Below, piece after piece: positions 24,227-33,486 of a stretch of DNA of 64,000 nt; positions within the stretch are counted from its first letter, which is position 1; each line of letters begins with the position of its first letter. Both the position numbers and the translations under genes were made by a program. The notes beneath the pieces were generated by a model. It made no database searches. It was not told the origin of the DNA and saw only the letters and a list, made by a program, of their open reading frames with translations. Source of the stretch: CAVQCX01 sp963775335 (lineage in GTDB: Bacteria > Pseudomonadota > Gammaproteobacteria > Chromatiales > Chromatiaceae); assembly GCA_963775335.1 (NCBI GenBank), contig CAVZIJ010000005.1:62001-126000 (forward strand), given 5' to 3'.

Positions 24227-25678
24227 TCAAGTCTCCGGCCGCCAGGCCAGATCCAGCTCGCGGGCAGCCCGCACATCGTCGAGCCGGCGCACCGGCAGGC
24301 TGTATGGCGCCCCCTTGAGGAGCGCTGGCTGGCTCTCGGCTTCCGCCTTGATGCAAATCATTGCCTCGACGAAACCGTCGAGCTCCTCGCGGGTCTCGGT
24401 CTCCGTGGGCTCGATCAGCAGGCACTCCGGCACCAGCAGCGGGAAATAGGTGGTCGGAGCATGGTAGCCGTAATCGAGCAGCCGTTTGGCGAAGTCCATT
24501 GCGGTCACGCCCAGCTCCTTGGCCTGGCGCTTGAGGGTGATGATGAACTCGTGAGTCGCCCGGCGACCGGGATAGGCCGGATCGAAGCCCGCTTGGCGCA
24601 GCCGTGCAAGCAGATAGTTCGCGTTGAGGGTCGAGAAATCGGCCACCCGCGACATGCCCTCGCGGCCCAGCAGGCGCGCGTACACATAGGCCCTCAGCAG
24701 TACCCCCGCATTGCCGGCAAACGCCGAGAGACGCCCGATAGTCTGGGGACGCTCCTTCTCGGTGAGCCAGCGAAAATCCCGACCGTCGGAAGCCACCAGC
24801 GGCACCGGCAGGTAAGGCTCCAGGCGGGCGCTCACGCCCACCGGCCCCGCGCCCGGCCCGCCGCCGCCGTGGGGCGTAGAAAAGGTCTTGTGCAGGTTCA
24901 TGTGGATGACGTCGAAGCCCATGTCCCCGGGACGGACCTTGCCCAGGATCGCGTTGAGGTTGGCCCCGTCGTAATAGAGCAGGCCGCCCGCCTGATGGAC
25001 CAACCGGGCGATCTCCTCGATGCGCCGCTCGAAGACCCCCAGGGTGGAGGGGTTCGTCAGCATGATCCCTGCGGTCTGGGGACCCAGCGCCCCCTCGAGC
25101 GCCTCGATGTCGACGTCGCCGTCGGCGCCCGTTGGAATCTCCCGCACCTTGTAGCCACACATCACCGCGGAAGCCGGATTGGTCCCGTGGGCGGCATCCG
25201 GGACCAGGATCTCCGTGCGTGCGGCATCGCTGCGCGAACGGTGGTACGCACGGATCATCGCGACGCCGGCGAATTCGCCCTGGGCCCCCGCCGCGGGGGT
25301 CAGAGAGACCGCCCTCATACCCGTCACCGCCTTGAGGATCTCCTGCAGCTCGTACACGCACGCCAGGAAGCCCTGGCTGTGAGACTCGGGCGCGAGGGGG
25401 TGGCGCGCCAGGAGCCCGGGCAGCATGGCGAGGCTGTTGCAGGCCCGGGGGTTGTACTTCATGGTGCAGGAGCCCAACGGATAAAAATGGGTATCGATCG
25501 AGAAGTTCTTCTGGGACAGGCGGGTGTAGTGGCGTACCACCTGCATTTCCGACACCTCGGGCAGGGGTGGCGGCGTCCGGCGCCGCAGGGCCGCCGGGAG
25601 GCCCGGCGCCTGGATGGGACCGGACGGGGCCTGGGCGAACGCCCGGCGGCCCTTTCGCGACTGTTCCTGGATCAACAT
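24227..25678 (-). CDS. gcvPB: Glycine dehydrogenase (decarboxylating) subunit 2
   Basis: A 483-residue PLP-dependent P2 subunit of the split glycine cleavage P-protein. Motifs are NFSIDTHFYPLGSCTMKYNP, the Ala/Gly-rich loop LTPAAGAQGEFAG, LVPDAAHGTNPASAVMCGY and the Schiff-base lysine in NMNLHKTFSTPHGGGGPG-type sequence (here HMNLHKTFS). It decarboxylates glycine and passes the aminomethyl group to GcvH. The ATG at 25678 (MLIQEQSRKGRRA) matches the usual N-terminus; a GTG 13 codons earlier is also in frame. tpx separates it from its partner gcvPA. Confidence 0.95.
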   Translation of the reverse strand: MLIQEQSRKGRRAFAQAPSGPIQAPGLPAALRRRTPPPLPEVSEMQVVRHYTRLSQKNFSIDTHFYPLGSCTMKYNPRACNSLAMLPGLLARHPLAPESHSQGFLACVYELQEILKAVTGMRAVSLTPAAGAQGEFAGVAMIRAYHRSRSDAARTEILVPDAAHGTNPASAVMCGYKVREIPTGADGDVDIEALEGALGPQTAGIMLTNPSTLGVFERRIEEIARLVHQAGGLLYYDGANLNAILGKVRPGDMGFDVIHMNLHKTFSTPHGGGGPGAGPVGVSARLEPYLPVPLVASDGRDFRWLTEKERPQTIGRLSAFAGNAGVLLRAYVYARLLGREGMSRVADFSTLNANYLLARLRQAGFDPAYPGRRATHEFIITLKRQAKELGVTAMDFAKRLLDYGYHAPTTYFPLLVPECLLIEPTETETREELDGFVEAMICIKAEAESQPALLKGAPYSLPVRRLDDVRAARELDLAWRPET

Positions 25679-25770
25679 GGATCGGTACCCGACCTCGGAA
25701 TTCCAGCCATCCGACACACGAGCGAAGACGCTGCGCCTTCCCCGGCGCGCAAGTCCCGGCCTGCAATTCC

Positions 25771-26268
25771 TCAGAGTGCGGCCAGCGCTTTGTCGTAGTC
25801 CGGCTCGGTACCGATCTCCGGCACCAGCTGCGCATAGACGACCTTGTCGGCCGCGTCGAGCACCACCACCGCGCGGGCCGTGATGCCGGCGAGGGGGCCG
25901 TCCACGATGAGCACGCCGTAATCCTTGGCGAAGTTACGCGAGCGCATCATGCTCAACGTCTTGGCGTGCTCGATACCCTCGGCGCCGCAGAAGCGTCCCT
26001 GAGCGAACGGCAGGTCGGCGGAGACCACCAGAACCACCACCTCATCCCGGTCACCGAGCCGCTCATTGAAGATCTTCGTGGACTTGGCGCAGACACCCGT
26101 GTCCAGGCTGGGCACGATGCTGATCAGCTTCTTCTTGCCCGCGAAGTCGGCGAGGCTGCGGTCCGCCAGACCCGCATCGACGAGCTTGAAATCCGGCGCC
26201 TGGCTGCCGACAGCGGGCAGAGAGCCGTTGGTGTGACAGACATTTCCCTTGAGGGTAATTGCGGCCAT
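25771..26268 (-). CDS. tpx: Thiol peroxidase (atypical 2-Cys peroxiredoxin)
   Basis: A 165-residue Tpx, which reduces lipid and hydrogen peroxides with thioredoxin as donor. The peroxidatic Cys is in PSLDTGVCAKST and the resolving Cys in GRFCGAEGIEHAKTLS; the N-terminal KGNVCHTNGSLP is also typical. A strong ribosome site (GGAGA) precedes the ATG. It lies inside the glycine cleavage cluster between gcvPA and gcvPB, an unusual position that may place it under glycine riboswitch control or a promoter of its own. Confidence 0.96.
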   Translation of the reverse strand: MAAITLKGNVCHTNGSLPAVGSQAPDFKLVDAGLADRSLADFAGKKKLISIVPSLDTGVCAKSTKIFNERLGDRDEVVVLVVSADLPFAQGRFCGAEGIEHAKTLSMMRSRNFAKDYGVLIVDGPLAGITARAVVVLDAADKVVYAQLVPEIGTEPDYDKALAAL

Positions 26269-26326
26269 AGTTCTGGTCTCCTCTCTCTGGTTCTGGTCAC
26301 TGACAGAAGGATATGGGCCCGCCCGC

Positions 26327-27725
26327 TCAGATCTTGGGCTGGACGGGACAGCGGGCTTCGGTGCGCGTCTTGAGCACTCGGTCGAGCTTCTGCGCGAAAG
26401 CCGCGAGCTCTTCGGGAGTCCGCTTTTCGGTCGCGCAGATCAACAGGGCGTTGCCCAGCTCCGGATAATCCGCGGCGAGATCATAGCCGCCCAGCAGGTT
26501 ATGGGCGGCCAGCGACCGCAGGACGTCCGCAACGGGCGCGGCGATCCGCAGGGCCTGCTCGTGAAACACCGGGCCGGAGAACAGTGCCTCGACCCCCGGG
26601 ATGGCGGTGAGCCGGCGCACCAGCTCGGCCGTTCGCTCGTGGCAGGCGACCGCCACGCGCTCCAGGCCCTCGGCACCCAGCAGCGCCATGTGGATGGTAG
26701 CGGCGGTCACCATCAGCCCCTGATTGGTGCAGATGTTCGAACGTCGCCTTGGAGCGGCGGATGTGCTGCTCCCGGGCCTGCAGCGTCAGGGCGAAGCCCG
26801 TCTTGCCTTCGGTATCCAAGGTGCGCCCGACGATGCGCCCGGGCATCTGCCGGACAAGTTCCTGGCGGCAGCACATGAATCCGAAATACGGTCCTCCGGA
26901 GGAGAGCGGCACCCCGAGTGGCTGGCCCTCTCCGCAGCCGATGTCCGCGCCGTGCCCGCCCCAGACGCCCGGGGGCTCGAGCAACGCCAGGCTCAGGGGG
27001 TTGACCAGGGCGATGGCCAGGGCGTCGTTGGCCCGCGCCCAGGCGGTCAGGGCGTCCACGTCCTCCAGGACGCCGAAGAAGTTCGGCTGCGCGATCACCA
27101 GCGCGGCGAAGTCTTCGCCCGCTTGGCCCTCGAGGGCGCTCAGGTCGGTGGCACCAGTCACATGGTCGAATGGGATCTCGACGAGCTCTATGCCCTGGCT
27201 GTTGACGATGCTGCGCACCGTCGAGCGGTAGGCCGGGCTCAGGGCCCGAGGCACCAGTACCCGGTGGGACCGGGACTTGCGGTTGGAGCGCACCGCCATC
27301 AACACCGCCTCGGCCAGGGCGGAGGCACCGTCGTAGAGCGAGGCGTTGGACACGTCCATCGCCGTCAGCGCCGTCATCATCGACTGGTATTCGTACAGCA
27401 GCTGCAGGGTGCCCTGGCTAGCCTCGGCCTGATAGGGCGTATAGGCGCTGTAGAGCTCTCCGCGGGTGGCGATCTGCCAGACCGCGGCCGGGATATGATG
27501 GTCGTAGGCACCGGCTCCTATGAAGCAGGCCGGCTCGCCGTCCGCCCGGGCGCGCGCCGCCATCAAGGCCCCCACGTCCATCTCGCACATGCCCGGGGGA
27601 ATGGCCTCCAGCGTGCCGCAGCGCAGCTCTGGGGGGATCTCCGCGAACAAGGCCTCGACGCCGGAGACGCCGATCACCTCCAGCATCTCCCGGACATCTT
27701 CCTCGGTATGCGGAATGAACGGCAT
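26327..27725 (-). pseudogene. gcvPA: Glycine dehydrogenase (decarboxylating) subunit 1, frameshifted
   Basis: P1 subunit of the glycine cleavage P-protein. The N-terminal three quarters (MPFIPHTEEDVREML through GFALTLQAREQHIRRSKAT) are intact. At about 26740-26741 one extra base shifts the frame, so the conserved SNICTNQGLMVTAATIHMA segment continues in another frame to the stop at 26327. Removing one base would give a normal protein of about 465 residues. Read literally, translation would leave the C-terminal 130 residues out. Since the rest of the gcv cluster is intact, an assembly or sequencing error is as likely as true inactivation. Confidence 0.9.
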
Positions 27726-27734
27726 GACCCGGGG

Positions 27735-28130
27735 TCAGTGCTCTTCGGCCTGCACCACCGCGCCGTATCCGGCGGCATCGAGCAGGCCGGCGAGCTGGGA
27801 CCGGTCCGAGACCTTGACCTTGAAAATCCAACCATCACCGTAAGGGGCCTGGTTTATGGCTTCGGGCGCATCCACCAGGGCGAGGTTCACTTCGACGACC
27901 TCCCCCGCCACCGGGCTGTACACATCGGAGGCCGCCTTGACGGATTCGACCACGGCGCACTCACCCCCCTGCTCCACGGAGCTTCCGACCTCGGGAAGCT
28001 CGACGAACACCAGATCGCCGAGCAACTCCTGGGCATGATCGGTAATGCCCACAGTGACGATATCGGCGCCGTCGTCGCGCACCCACTCGTGGGACTCGGT
28101 GTACTTCAGATCGCTGGGCATTTCGCTCAT
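27735..28130 (-). CDS. gcvH: Glycine cleavage system H protein
   Basis: A 131-residue lipoyl carrier protein. The lipoylated lysine is in AVVESVKAASDVYSP. Other conserved parts are YTESHEWVR, VGITDHAQELLGDLVFVELP and GDGWIFKVK. It shuttles the aminomethyl group between the P and T proteins. The ATG at 28130 has AGAGGA upstream. It starts 53 bp after gcvT and precedes gcvPA by 9 bp, so the three are co-transcribed. Confidence 0.96.
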   Translation of the reverse strand: MSEMPSDLKYTESHEWVRDDGADIVTVGITDHAQELLGDLVFVELPEVGSSVEQGGECAVVESVKAASDVYSPVAGEVVEVNLALVDAPEAINQAPYGDGWIFKVKVSDRSQLAGLLDAAGYGAVVQAEEH

Positions 28131-28183
28131 GGTCGCTATCCTCTGGCTGCCAACTGCGCGAGCGTCCGGGCCCGGGCCCGGCA

Positions 28184-29275
28184 TCAAAGCTGCGCGCATC
28201 GCTCCCCGTGGCGGACGAAGGGCAGCCGGGTGACCCGCGCCGTCAAGCGCTTGCCCCGGATGTCCACCTCGACCGACTCGCCAATATCCCCGTTCACCCG
28301 CGCAAAGGCAATGGCCCGCTCCAGGGTCGGCGAGAACCCACCCGAAGTAATCTCGCCAACCTGGATCTCGCCTTTGAATACCTTCTGGTGATTGCGCAAG
28401 ACGCCCCGATCCTGGAGCACCAGACCGACGAATGTAGCCGATACAGGGCCGGCGCGTCGCGCCTCGAGGGCATCACGCCCGATGAAACGGCGCTCCGGGG
28501 GCTCCCAGGCCACCGTCCAGCCCAGCCCCGCCTCCAGCGGCGAGGTGTCCTCATCCATGTCCGACCCGTACAGATTCATGCCGGCCTCGAGTCGCAGGGT
28601 ATCGCGGGCCCCCAGGCCGCAGGGGCGGACTCCGGCCGCTGCCAGGGCACGCCAGAGCGGCTCCGCCTGGGCGCTCGGCAGCATGATCTCGAACCCGTCC
28701 TCCCCGGTATATCCGGTCCGGGCCACCATCCAGTTCTCGCTGCGGGTGGCAAAGAAAGGCTTCAGGTTTGCAGCCGGTCCCTGCAGCGCCCGGGGCAACA
28801 GGGGAAGCGCAAAGACCCGGGCTTCCGGCCCCTGTACCGCAATCATCGCCAAGTCGTTGCGAGGGACCACCGCTACCGCGAAAGCGGCGGCCTGGTGGCC
28901 GATCCAGACCAGGTCCTTCTCAGCGGTGCCGGCGTTGACCACCATGCGGAAGCAGTCCTCGGCGAGCAAGTAGACGATCAGATCATCGATCACCCCTGCC
29001 CGCTCGTTGAGCATGCAGCTGTACAGGGCCTTGCCCGGAACGGTCAGCTTGGCAACGTCGTTGGCGAGCAGACGACGCAGGAAATCCCGAGTGCGGCTCC
29101 CTTGCAGGTCCAGCACCTGCATGTGCGACACGTCGAACATCCCGGCGGCGCGGCGCACCGCATGGTGCTCTTCGATCTGGGAGCCATAGTGCAATGGCAT
29201 GTCCCAGCTTCCGAACGGGACCATACGCGCCCCCATGGCGAGGTGTGCGTCGTACAGGGCGGTTTTGCGGCCCAT
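28184..29275 (-). CDS. gcvT: Aminomethyltransferase (glycine cleavage T protein)
   Basis: A 363-residue folate-dependent enzyme that releases ammonia and forms methylene-THF. Typical features are MVPFGSWDMPLHYGS near the N-terminus, MFDVSHMQVLDLQG, DDLIVYLLAED, RTGYTGEDGFEIMLP and GLGARDTLRLEAGMNLYG. The ATG at 29275 follows GGAGACGGCG, a good ribosome site. It is the first gene of the gcv cluster, behind the glycine riboswitch and its attenuator. Confidence 0.96.
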   Translation of the reverse strand: MGRKTALYDAHLAMGARMVPFGSWDMPLHYGSQIEEHHAVRRAAGMFDVSHMQVLDLQGSRTRDFLRRLLANDVAKLTVPGKALYSCMLNERAGVIDDLIVYLLAEDCFRMVVNAGTAEKDLVWIGHQAAAFAVAVVPRNDLAMIAVQGPEARVFALPLLPRALQGPAANLKPFFATRSENWMVARTGYTGEDGFEIMLPSAQAEPLWRALAAAGVRPCGLGARDTLRLEAGMNLYGSDMDEDTSPLEAGLGWTVAWEPPERRFIGRDALEARRAGPVSATFVGLVLQDRGVLRNHQKVFKGEIQVGEITSGGFSPTLERAIAFARVNGDIGESVEVDIRGKRLTARVTRLPFVRHGERCAQL

Positions 29276-29292
29276 CGCCGTCTCCGATCTGT

Positions 29293-29331
29293 GAAAAGAA
29301 AAGGCGGCACGGGGCAAGTCCCCGTGCCGCC
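29293..29331 (-). terminator. Attenuator of the glycine riboswitch
   Basis: On the minus strand a perfect 12-bp stem (GGCGGCACGGGG with its complement) and a 5-base loop are followed by TTTTCTTTT, a textbook intrinsic terminator. It sits between the second glycine aptamer and the gcvT ribosome site, so it is the expression platform: glycine binding is expected to prevent its formation and let transcription continue. Confidence 0.85.
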
Positions 29332-29556
29332 CCTCTGTCCGAAACCTGAAAGTTTGAAGCGGTGCGGAATCCGCACCGCCCTGCCCGATCGGTGGGCCGC
29401 CTGTCAGGCGGCCACTCTCACTACCGCTTTGCGGCTTGCCGGTGCGCCGCCCCAAGCCGGACAAACGTCCCGTTTCCCGCGGTCCCTTTGCCTGAACCAT
29501 TCTGGGCGGGATTGCGCCTTCGGCGTCGGCTCGATTGGCCGGTCGCTCCCGCGGGG
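29332..29556 (-). promoter_or_regulatory. Tandem glycine riboswitch
   Basis: The leader of gcvT contains two glycine-aptamer-like units on the minus strand. The first (about 29476-29556) shows the classic order: CGCGGGAG stem start, GCCGAAGGCGCAA, CCCGCC, then TTCAGGCAAAGGGACCGCGGG. The second (about 29332-29470) ends in AACTTTCAGG...GGACAGAGGGG, as glycine aptamers do. The gene behind it (gcvT), the adjoining promoter and the terminator all fit. Identification is by eye from conserved core motifs. Confidence 0.85.
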
Positions 29557-29572
29557 CTTTGATCGAGGCCCG

Positions 29573-29601
29573 ACTATAACCATGCCCCGGAGACCTGCCA
29601 A
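29573..29601 (-). promoter_or_regulatory. Sigma-70 promoter of the gcv cluster
   Basis: On the minus strand TTGGCA (29601-29596) and TATAGT (29578-29573) are separated by exactly 17 bp. Transcription would start near 29566, just ahead of the first aptamer stem at 29556. Confidence 0.65.
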
Positions 29602-29633
29602 GCAAAGCCCCAAGGACCCCGCGGTCGTTCGCG

Positions 29634-30881
29634 TCACTGGGGACCGGGACGCCAGGGCCGCGCGAGGCGGGGGAGCTCGCCGGTCAGACCCATAGCCCGG
29701 CGGGCCAGCATGGCCTTCAGCCGCCCGGAGGCGTCGACGAGATCCAGTCCCAGATTGCGCAACAGGGCAAAGGCCGGGTTGTCCACCCCGAACAGCCGCT
29801 TGAATCCGTCCATGGCCGCGAGCATCGAAAGATTCCCTCCCTTGCGCGCGCGCTCATACCGCCGTAGCGTCGAGAGCTCCGCCCAGTCCCTGCCCGCCGC
29901 GCGGGCATCGCACAAGACCTCGGCCAGGGCGGCTGAATCGAGAAAGCCGAGGTTCACGCCCTGGCCAGCCAAAGGGTGGACGGCGTGTGCGGCATCGCCG
30001 ACCAGGGCCAGACCCGGCCCAACATAGCTGTCGGCATGCTGCAAGCGCAGCGGGAACACCGCCCTGGGACCGGTGCCACGGATGCGTCCCAGCGCCGCTG
30101 CACTCGCGTCGGTGAGCTCATCGCAGAAGGCGTCGTCGTCCAGGGCGAGCAGTCGCTGGGCTTCTGCGGGCGAGGTGGACCAGACGATGGAGCAGCGCCC
30201 TTCGCACAGCGGCAGGAATGCCAGCGGGCCGGTCGGTAGGAAGCGCTGCCACGCGGTCTCCCGGTGCGAGAGCTCCGGCGCGACGGTAGCCACCACCGCA
30301 TGCTGGTCGTAACCCCAGCCGTGGGTGGCGATGCCGGCCAGCTCGCGCACCCGCGATCCCCGCCCGTCTGCACCGACCACCAGCCGGGCCTCGATGGTAC
30401 CGCCGTCTTCGAAATCGAGCCTGCAGCGCACCGCCCCGAGATCGATTCCAGCCACGCCGGAGGGACAGAACAGGCGCACGCCCGGCAGCGCCTCCAGACC
30501 CTCCCACAGCGCCAGCCGGGTCACGCGATTCTCGACGATGTGCCCCAGGTCGGGCTCACCGAGATCCGCAGCATCGAAGTGGATGCTGCCACGGCCAGAG
30601 GCGTCCCAGACACGCATCTCCCTATAAGGGCTCACCCCGAGAGCGACCATCCGCTCCCAGGCACCCAGATTCTGCAAAATCCGCTGGGAGGATCGCGTCA
30701 GCGCGGAAACCCTCAGATCGACCTCGTCGGCCGGCCAGCGCCGCTGGGGCTCGTGCGGATCGATCACGGCGACCTTGAACCCCTCCCGGCCCAGAGCGCA
30801 ACCCAGGACCGCGCCCACCATGCCTCCGCCCACGATGGCCAGGTCGAAGACCTCCGCTGTCCCCGAATCCTGCTCAGTCAA
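29634..30881 (-). CDS. UbiI/UbiH-family FAD monooxygenase (ubiquinone synthesis)
   Basis: A 415-residue aromatic-ring flavoprotein hydroxylase of the UbiH/UbiF/VisC family. It has the FAD-binding AIVGGGMVGAVLGCALG near the N-terminus, RLVVGADGRGSRVREL in the middle and the second FAD motif LVGDAAHAVHPLAGQGVNLG. It follows ubiH closely, as ubiI does in gammaproteobacteria, so C5-hydroxylation (UbiI) is likely, although UbiF-type activity cannot be excluded. A TTG at 30881, overlapping the ubiH stop and preceded by GAGGGA, is the preferred start; another TTG lies at 30899. Confidence 0.85.
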   Translation of the reverse strand: MTEQDSGTAEVFDLAIVGGGMVGAVLGCALGREGFKVAVIDPHEPQRRWPADEVDLRVSALTRSSQRILQNLGAWERMVALGVSPYREMRVWDASGRGSIHFDAADLGEPDLGHIVENRVTRLALWEGLEALPGVRLFCPSGVAGIDLGAVRCRLDFEDGGTIEARLVVGADGRGSRVRELAGIATHGWGYDQHAVVATVAPELSHRETAWQRFLPTGPLAFLPLCEGRCSIVWSTSPAEAQRLLALDDDAFCDELTDASAAALGRIRGTGPRAVFPLRLQHADSYVGPGLALVGDAAHAVHPLAGQGVNLGFLDSAALAEVLCDARAAGRDWAELSTLRRYERARKGGNLSMLAAMDGFKRLFGVDNPAFALLRNLGLDLVDASGRLKAMLARRAMGLTGELPRLARPWRPGPQ

Positions 30882-32136
30882 GGCCGATCCCTCGGGCAAG
30901 CCGCGGCAGACGCCCGCTCAGACCCATCGCCTGGCGGGCGAGCAGGTGCTTTGCGGCGGGTATCAGATCGATGCCGAGCATACCGAGATTGCGCAGGACG
31001 GCTACCGACCGAAGTGGATTGATGAACAGACGGGCGAGCACGTCGGTGGCGAGCAAGACGCGCCGGTGATCGGAACGGCGCCAAGCGGTGTAGCGATCGA
31101 GGACCCCCAAGTCTCCGATATCCTCGCCCCGCACCAGCGCACCGGCGATCACCTCGGCCAGCGCGGCGACATCGCGTATCCCCAGGTTGAAGCCCTGCCC
31201 CGCGACCGGGTGTACGGTGTGCGCGGCGTTGCCGATCAGGACGACTCGGGGGCGCACCTGCTCCCTCGCATAGACCTGGCGCAAGGGGTATGCCGAGCGC
31301 CGGCCGACCTGGCGAAGGCGCCCGAGACGGTAGCCGAACCGCTCCTGCACCTGGGCGAGAAAGGTCGCGTCGTCGAGGGCCATCACCGATTCGACATCCT
31401 GATCGCCGAGGGTCCAGACCAGCGCGCACCGCCCCTCGCTCATGGGCAGCATAGCGAGCGGCCCGGTGTCGGTGAAACGCTCGAAGGCGGTGCCCCCGTG
31501 GGAGCGCTCCGGCGTCAGATTGGCGATCAGGGCGTGATGGCCATAGGTCCATTCGCGCACGGCGATGCCGAGCAGCTCGCGAATCTGCGAGCGGCCCCCG
31601 TCGGCGGCGACCAACAGACGGGCCCGCAGCGGTCCCGCGCCGTCGTCGAGGTCGACCTCGACCCGATCGGGCCCGACCCGCAGGCCGCGAATGCGCGCCG
31701 GGCACAGCAGCCGTAGGCCTTCGGCCTCGTCCAGGGCCGGCAGCAGCGCCGCACCCAGCTCACGGCCGGTCACCACATAGCCGAGCGCGTCCACGGCCTC
31801 TTCGCCGCGGTCCAGCCGAGTGAGCCCGAAATGTCCCCGATTGGAGACATGGATGCGCACGATGGGCTCCGCGACCCCCGCCAGCCGCGGCCAGACGCCG
31901 ATCGCCTCCAGTATCCGCCGGCTGCCATAGCCCAGCGCGATGGCCCGGTCGTCGTAGCTCGGCTGGATCGCGGCGTCGAAAGGCTGGGCCTCGACCACAC
32001 CCAGGCGCAGACCCCGTCCGCCCAGGGCAAGCGCCAGGCTCGCTCCCACCATGCCACCTCCGGCGATGAGCACGTCGTAATCCGTCTCCGGCGCAGGGGG
32101 CGTCCGGTCCGCTCGGGCTTTGCCTGATCTGGGCAC
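30874..32136 (-). CDS. ubiH: 2-octaprenyl-6-methoxyphenol hydroxylase, UbiH
   Basis: A 420-residue FAD-dependent hydroxylase of ubiquinone synthesis. It has the dinucleotide fold LIAGGGMVGASLALALGG, the YDDRAIALGYGSRRIL segment typical of UbiH, LLVAADGGRSQIRELLG, and LIGNAAHTVHPVAGQGFNLGIRD. A GTG at 32136 lies 11 bp after the pepP stop with AGGA about 7 bp upstream. The order pepP-ubiH-ubiI is the standard gammaproteobacterial arrangement and supports the assignment. Confidence 0.93.
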   Translation of the reverse strand: MPRSGKARADRTPPAPETDYDVLIAGGGMVGASLALALGGRGLRLGVVEAQPFDAAIQPSYDDRAIALGYGSRRILEAIGVWPRLAGVAEPIVRIHVSNRGHFGLTRLDRGEEAVDALGYVVTGRELGAALLPALDEAEGLRLLCPARIRGLRVGPDRVEVDLDDGAGPLRARLLVAADGGRSQIRELLGIAVREWTYGHHALIANLTPERSHGGTAFERFTDTGPLAMLPMSEGRCALVWTLGDQDVESVMALDDATFLAQVQERFGYRLGRLRQVGRRSAYPLRQVYAREQVRPRVVLIGNAAHTVHPVAGQGFNLGIRDVAALAEVIAGALVRGEDIGDLGVLDRYTAWRRSDHRRVLLATDVLARLFINPLRSVAVLRNLGMLGIDLIPAAKHLLARQAMGLSGRLPRLARGIGLD

Positions 32137-32147
32137 TCCTGCGTCCT

Positions 32148-33476
32148 TCACCGCCGCCGGCCGGGCACTGCGCCGGCCATCAGGCTCTCGATCTCGGCGA
32201 CAGACTTGGGTACGTCCGCTGAGAGCACGTCGCACCCATCCTTGGTGACAGCAACGTCGTCCTCGATGCGGATCCCGATGTTCCACCACTTCTTCGCCAC
32301 GCCCTTGCTGCCGGCGGGGACGTAGATACCGGGCTCGACCGTGAGCACCATGCCGGGCTCCAGGATCCGCCACTCGCCGTCGATCTTGTACTCGCCCACG
32401 TCGTGCACATCCATCCCCAGCCAATGACCGGTGCGGTGCATGTAGAAACGTTTGTATGCCTCGTCCTTAATGAGCGTGGGCAGCCGCCCCTTCAGCAGGC
32501 CGAGGCCGACCAGCCCTTTGGTGATCACACGCACCGCCGCCTGGTGCGGATCGTCCCAATGGTTGCCCGGCCTGACCTGCTCGATGGCCGCCGCCTGGGC
32601 CTCGAGGACGAGCTCGTAGAGGGCCTTCTGTGCGTCGCTGAACTGCCCGTTGACGGGATAGGTGCGCGTGATGTCGGAGGCGTAGTATCCCACCTCGCAA
32701 CCGGCATCCACGAGCACCAGATCGCCGTCGCGCAACAGGTCGCAGTTGTCGCGGTAGTGCAGGATGCATCCATTGGCGCCACCGCCGACGATCGACGGAT
32801 AGGCCTGGAAGCGCGCCCCCGCGAGGGTGCACTCGTGCACGAATTCGGCCTCGAGCTGATATTCGGCGAACCCTGGGTGGCAAGTCGCCATCAGGCGCCG
32901 ATGGGCGCGACTGGAGATACGCGCGGCCTCGCGCATGGTCTTGATCTCCGCCCGGCTCTTGTAGACACGCATGTCATGCAGGTAATGGTCCAGCGCGACA
33001 AACTCCAAGGGCGGATGGACACCGGAGCGGGACTGGGCACGCAGCCGGTTGACCCAATCCAGAAGGCGGCGATCGAGATCGGCATTGCAGCCCATGGCGT
33101 AGAACACACGCTCGCGGTCCTCCAGCATCCGGGGGAGGATGTCATCAAGGTCGCCGATCGGAAAGGAGTCGTCCGCACCGTAACGTTCGATCGCCCCTTC
33201 CTGGCCGGCGCGCGCGCCGTCCCATGCCTCCTTCCCCGGGTCTCGCTCACGGCAGAACAGGACATACTCGGCGGACTTGCGGCCCGGAATCAGCACGGCC
33301 ACCGCGTCCGGCTCGGGAAACCCTGTCAGATAGTAGAAGTCGCTGTCGGGGCGATAGGGGTGGTGGACATCGCGATTTCTGATCTGGGTCGGCGCCGCGG
33401 GAATGATCGCCGCGCTGTTCCGGCCCATCATCCGCATGAGCTGGCGTCGACGGCGCTTGAATTCGGGCGCGTTCAT
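32148..33476 (-). CDS. pepP: Xaa-Pro aminopeptidase P II
   Basis: A 442-residue metallopeptidase that removes N-terminal residues preceding proline. The creatinase-like N-terminal domain (RDVHHPYRPDSDFYYLTGFPEP) precedes the pita-bread catalytic domain. Dinuclear metal ligands are seen in LVDAGCEVGYYASDITRTYP (two Asp), HRTGHWLGMDVHDVG (His) and MVLTVEPGIYVP (Glu), with a further Glu in IRIEDDVAVT. It overlaps nothing and lies 10 bp after ygfB. Confidence 0.95.
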   Translation of the reverse strand: MNAPEFKRRRRQLMRMMGRNSAAIIPAAPTQIRNRDVHHPYRPDSDFYYLTGFPEPDAVAVLIPGRKSAEYVLFCRERDPGKEAWDGARAGQEGAIERYGADDSFPIGDLDDILPRMLEDRERVFYAMGCNADLDRRLLDWVNRLRAQSRSGVHPPLEFVALDHYLHDMRVYKSRAEIKTMREAARISSRAHRRLMATCHPGFAEYQLEAEFVHECTLAGARFQAYPSIVGGGANGCILHYRDNCDLLRDGDLVLVDAGCEVGYYASDITRTYPVNGQFSDAQKALYELVLEAQAAAIEQVRPGNHWDDPHQAAVRVITKGLVGLGLLKGRLPTLIKDEAYKRFYMHRTGHWLGMDVHDVGEYKIDGEWRILEPGMVLTVEPGIYVPAGSKGVAKKWWNIGIRIEDDVAVTKDGCDVLSADVPKSVAEIESLMAGAVPGRRR

Positions 33477-33486
33477 GCACCGTCCC

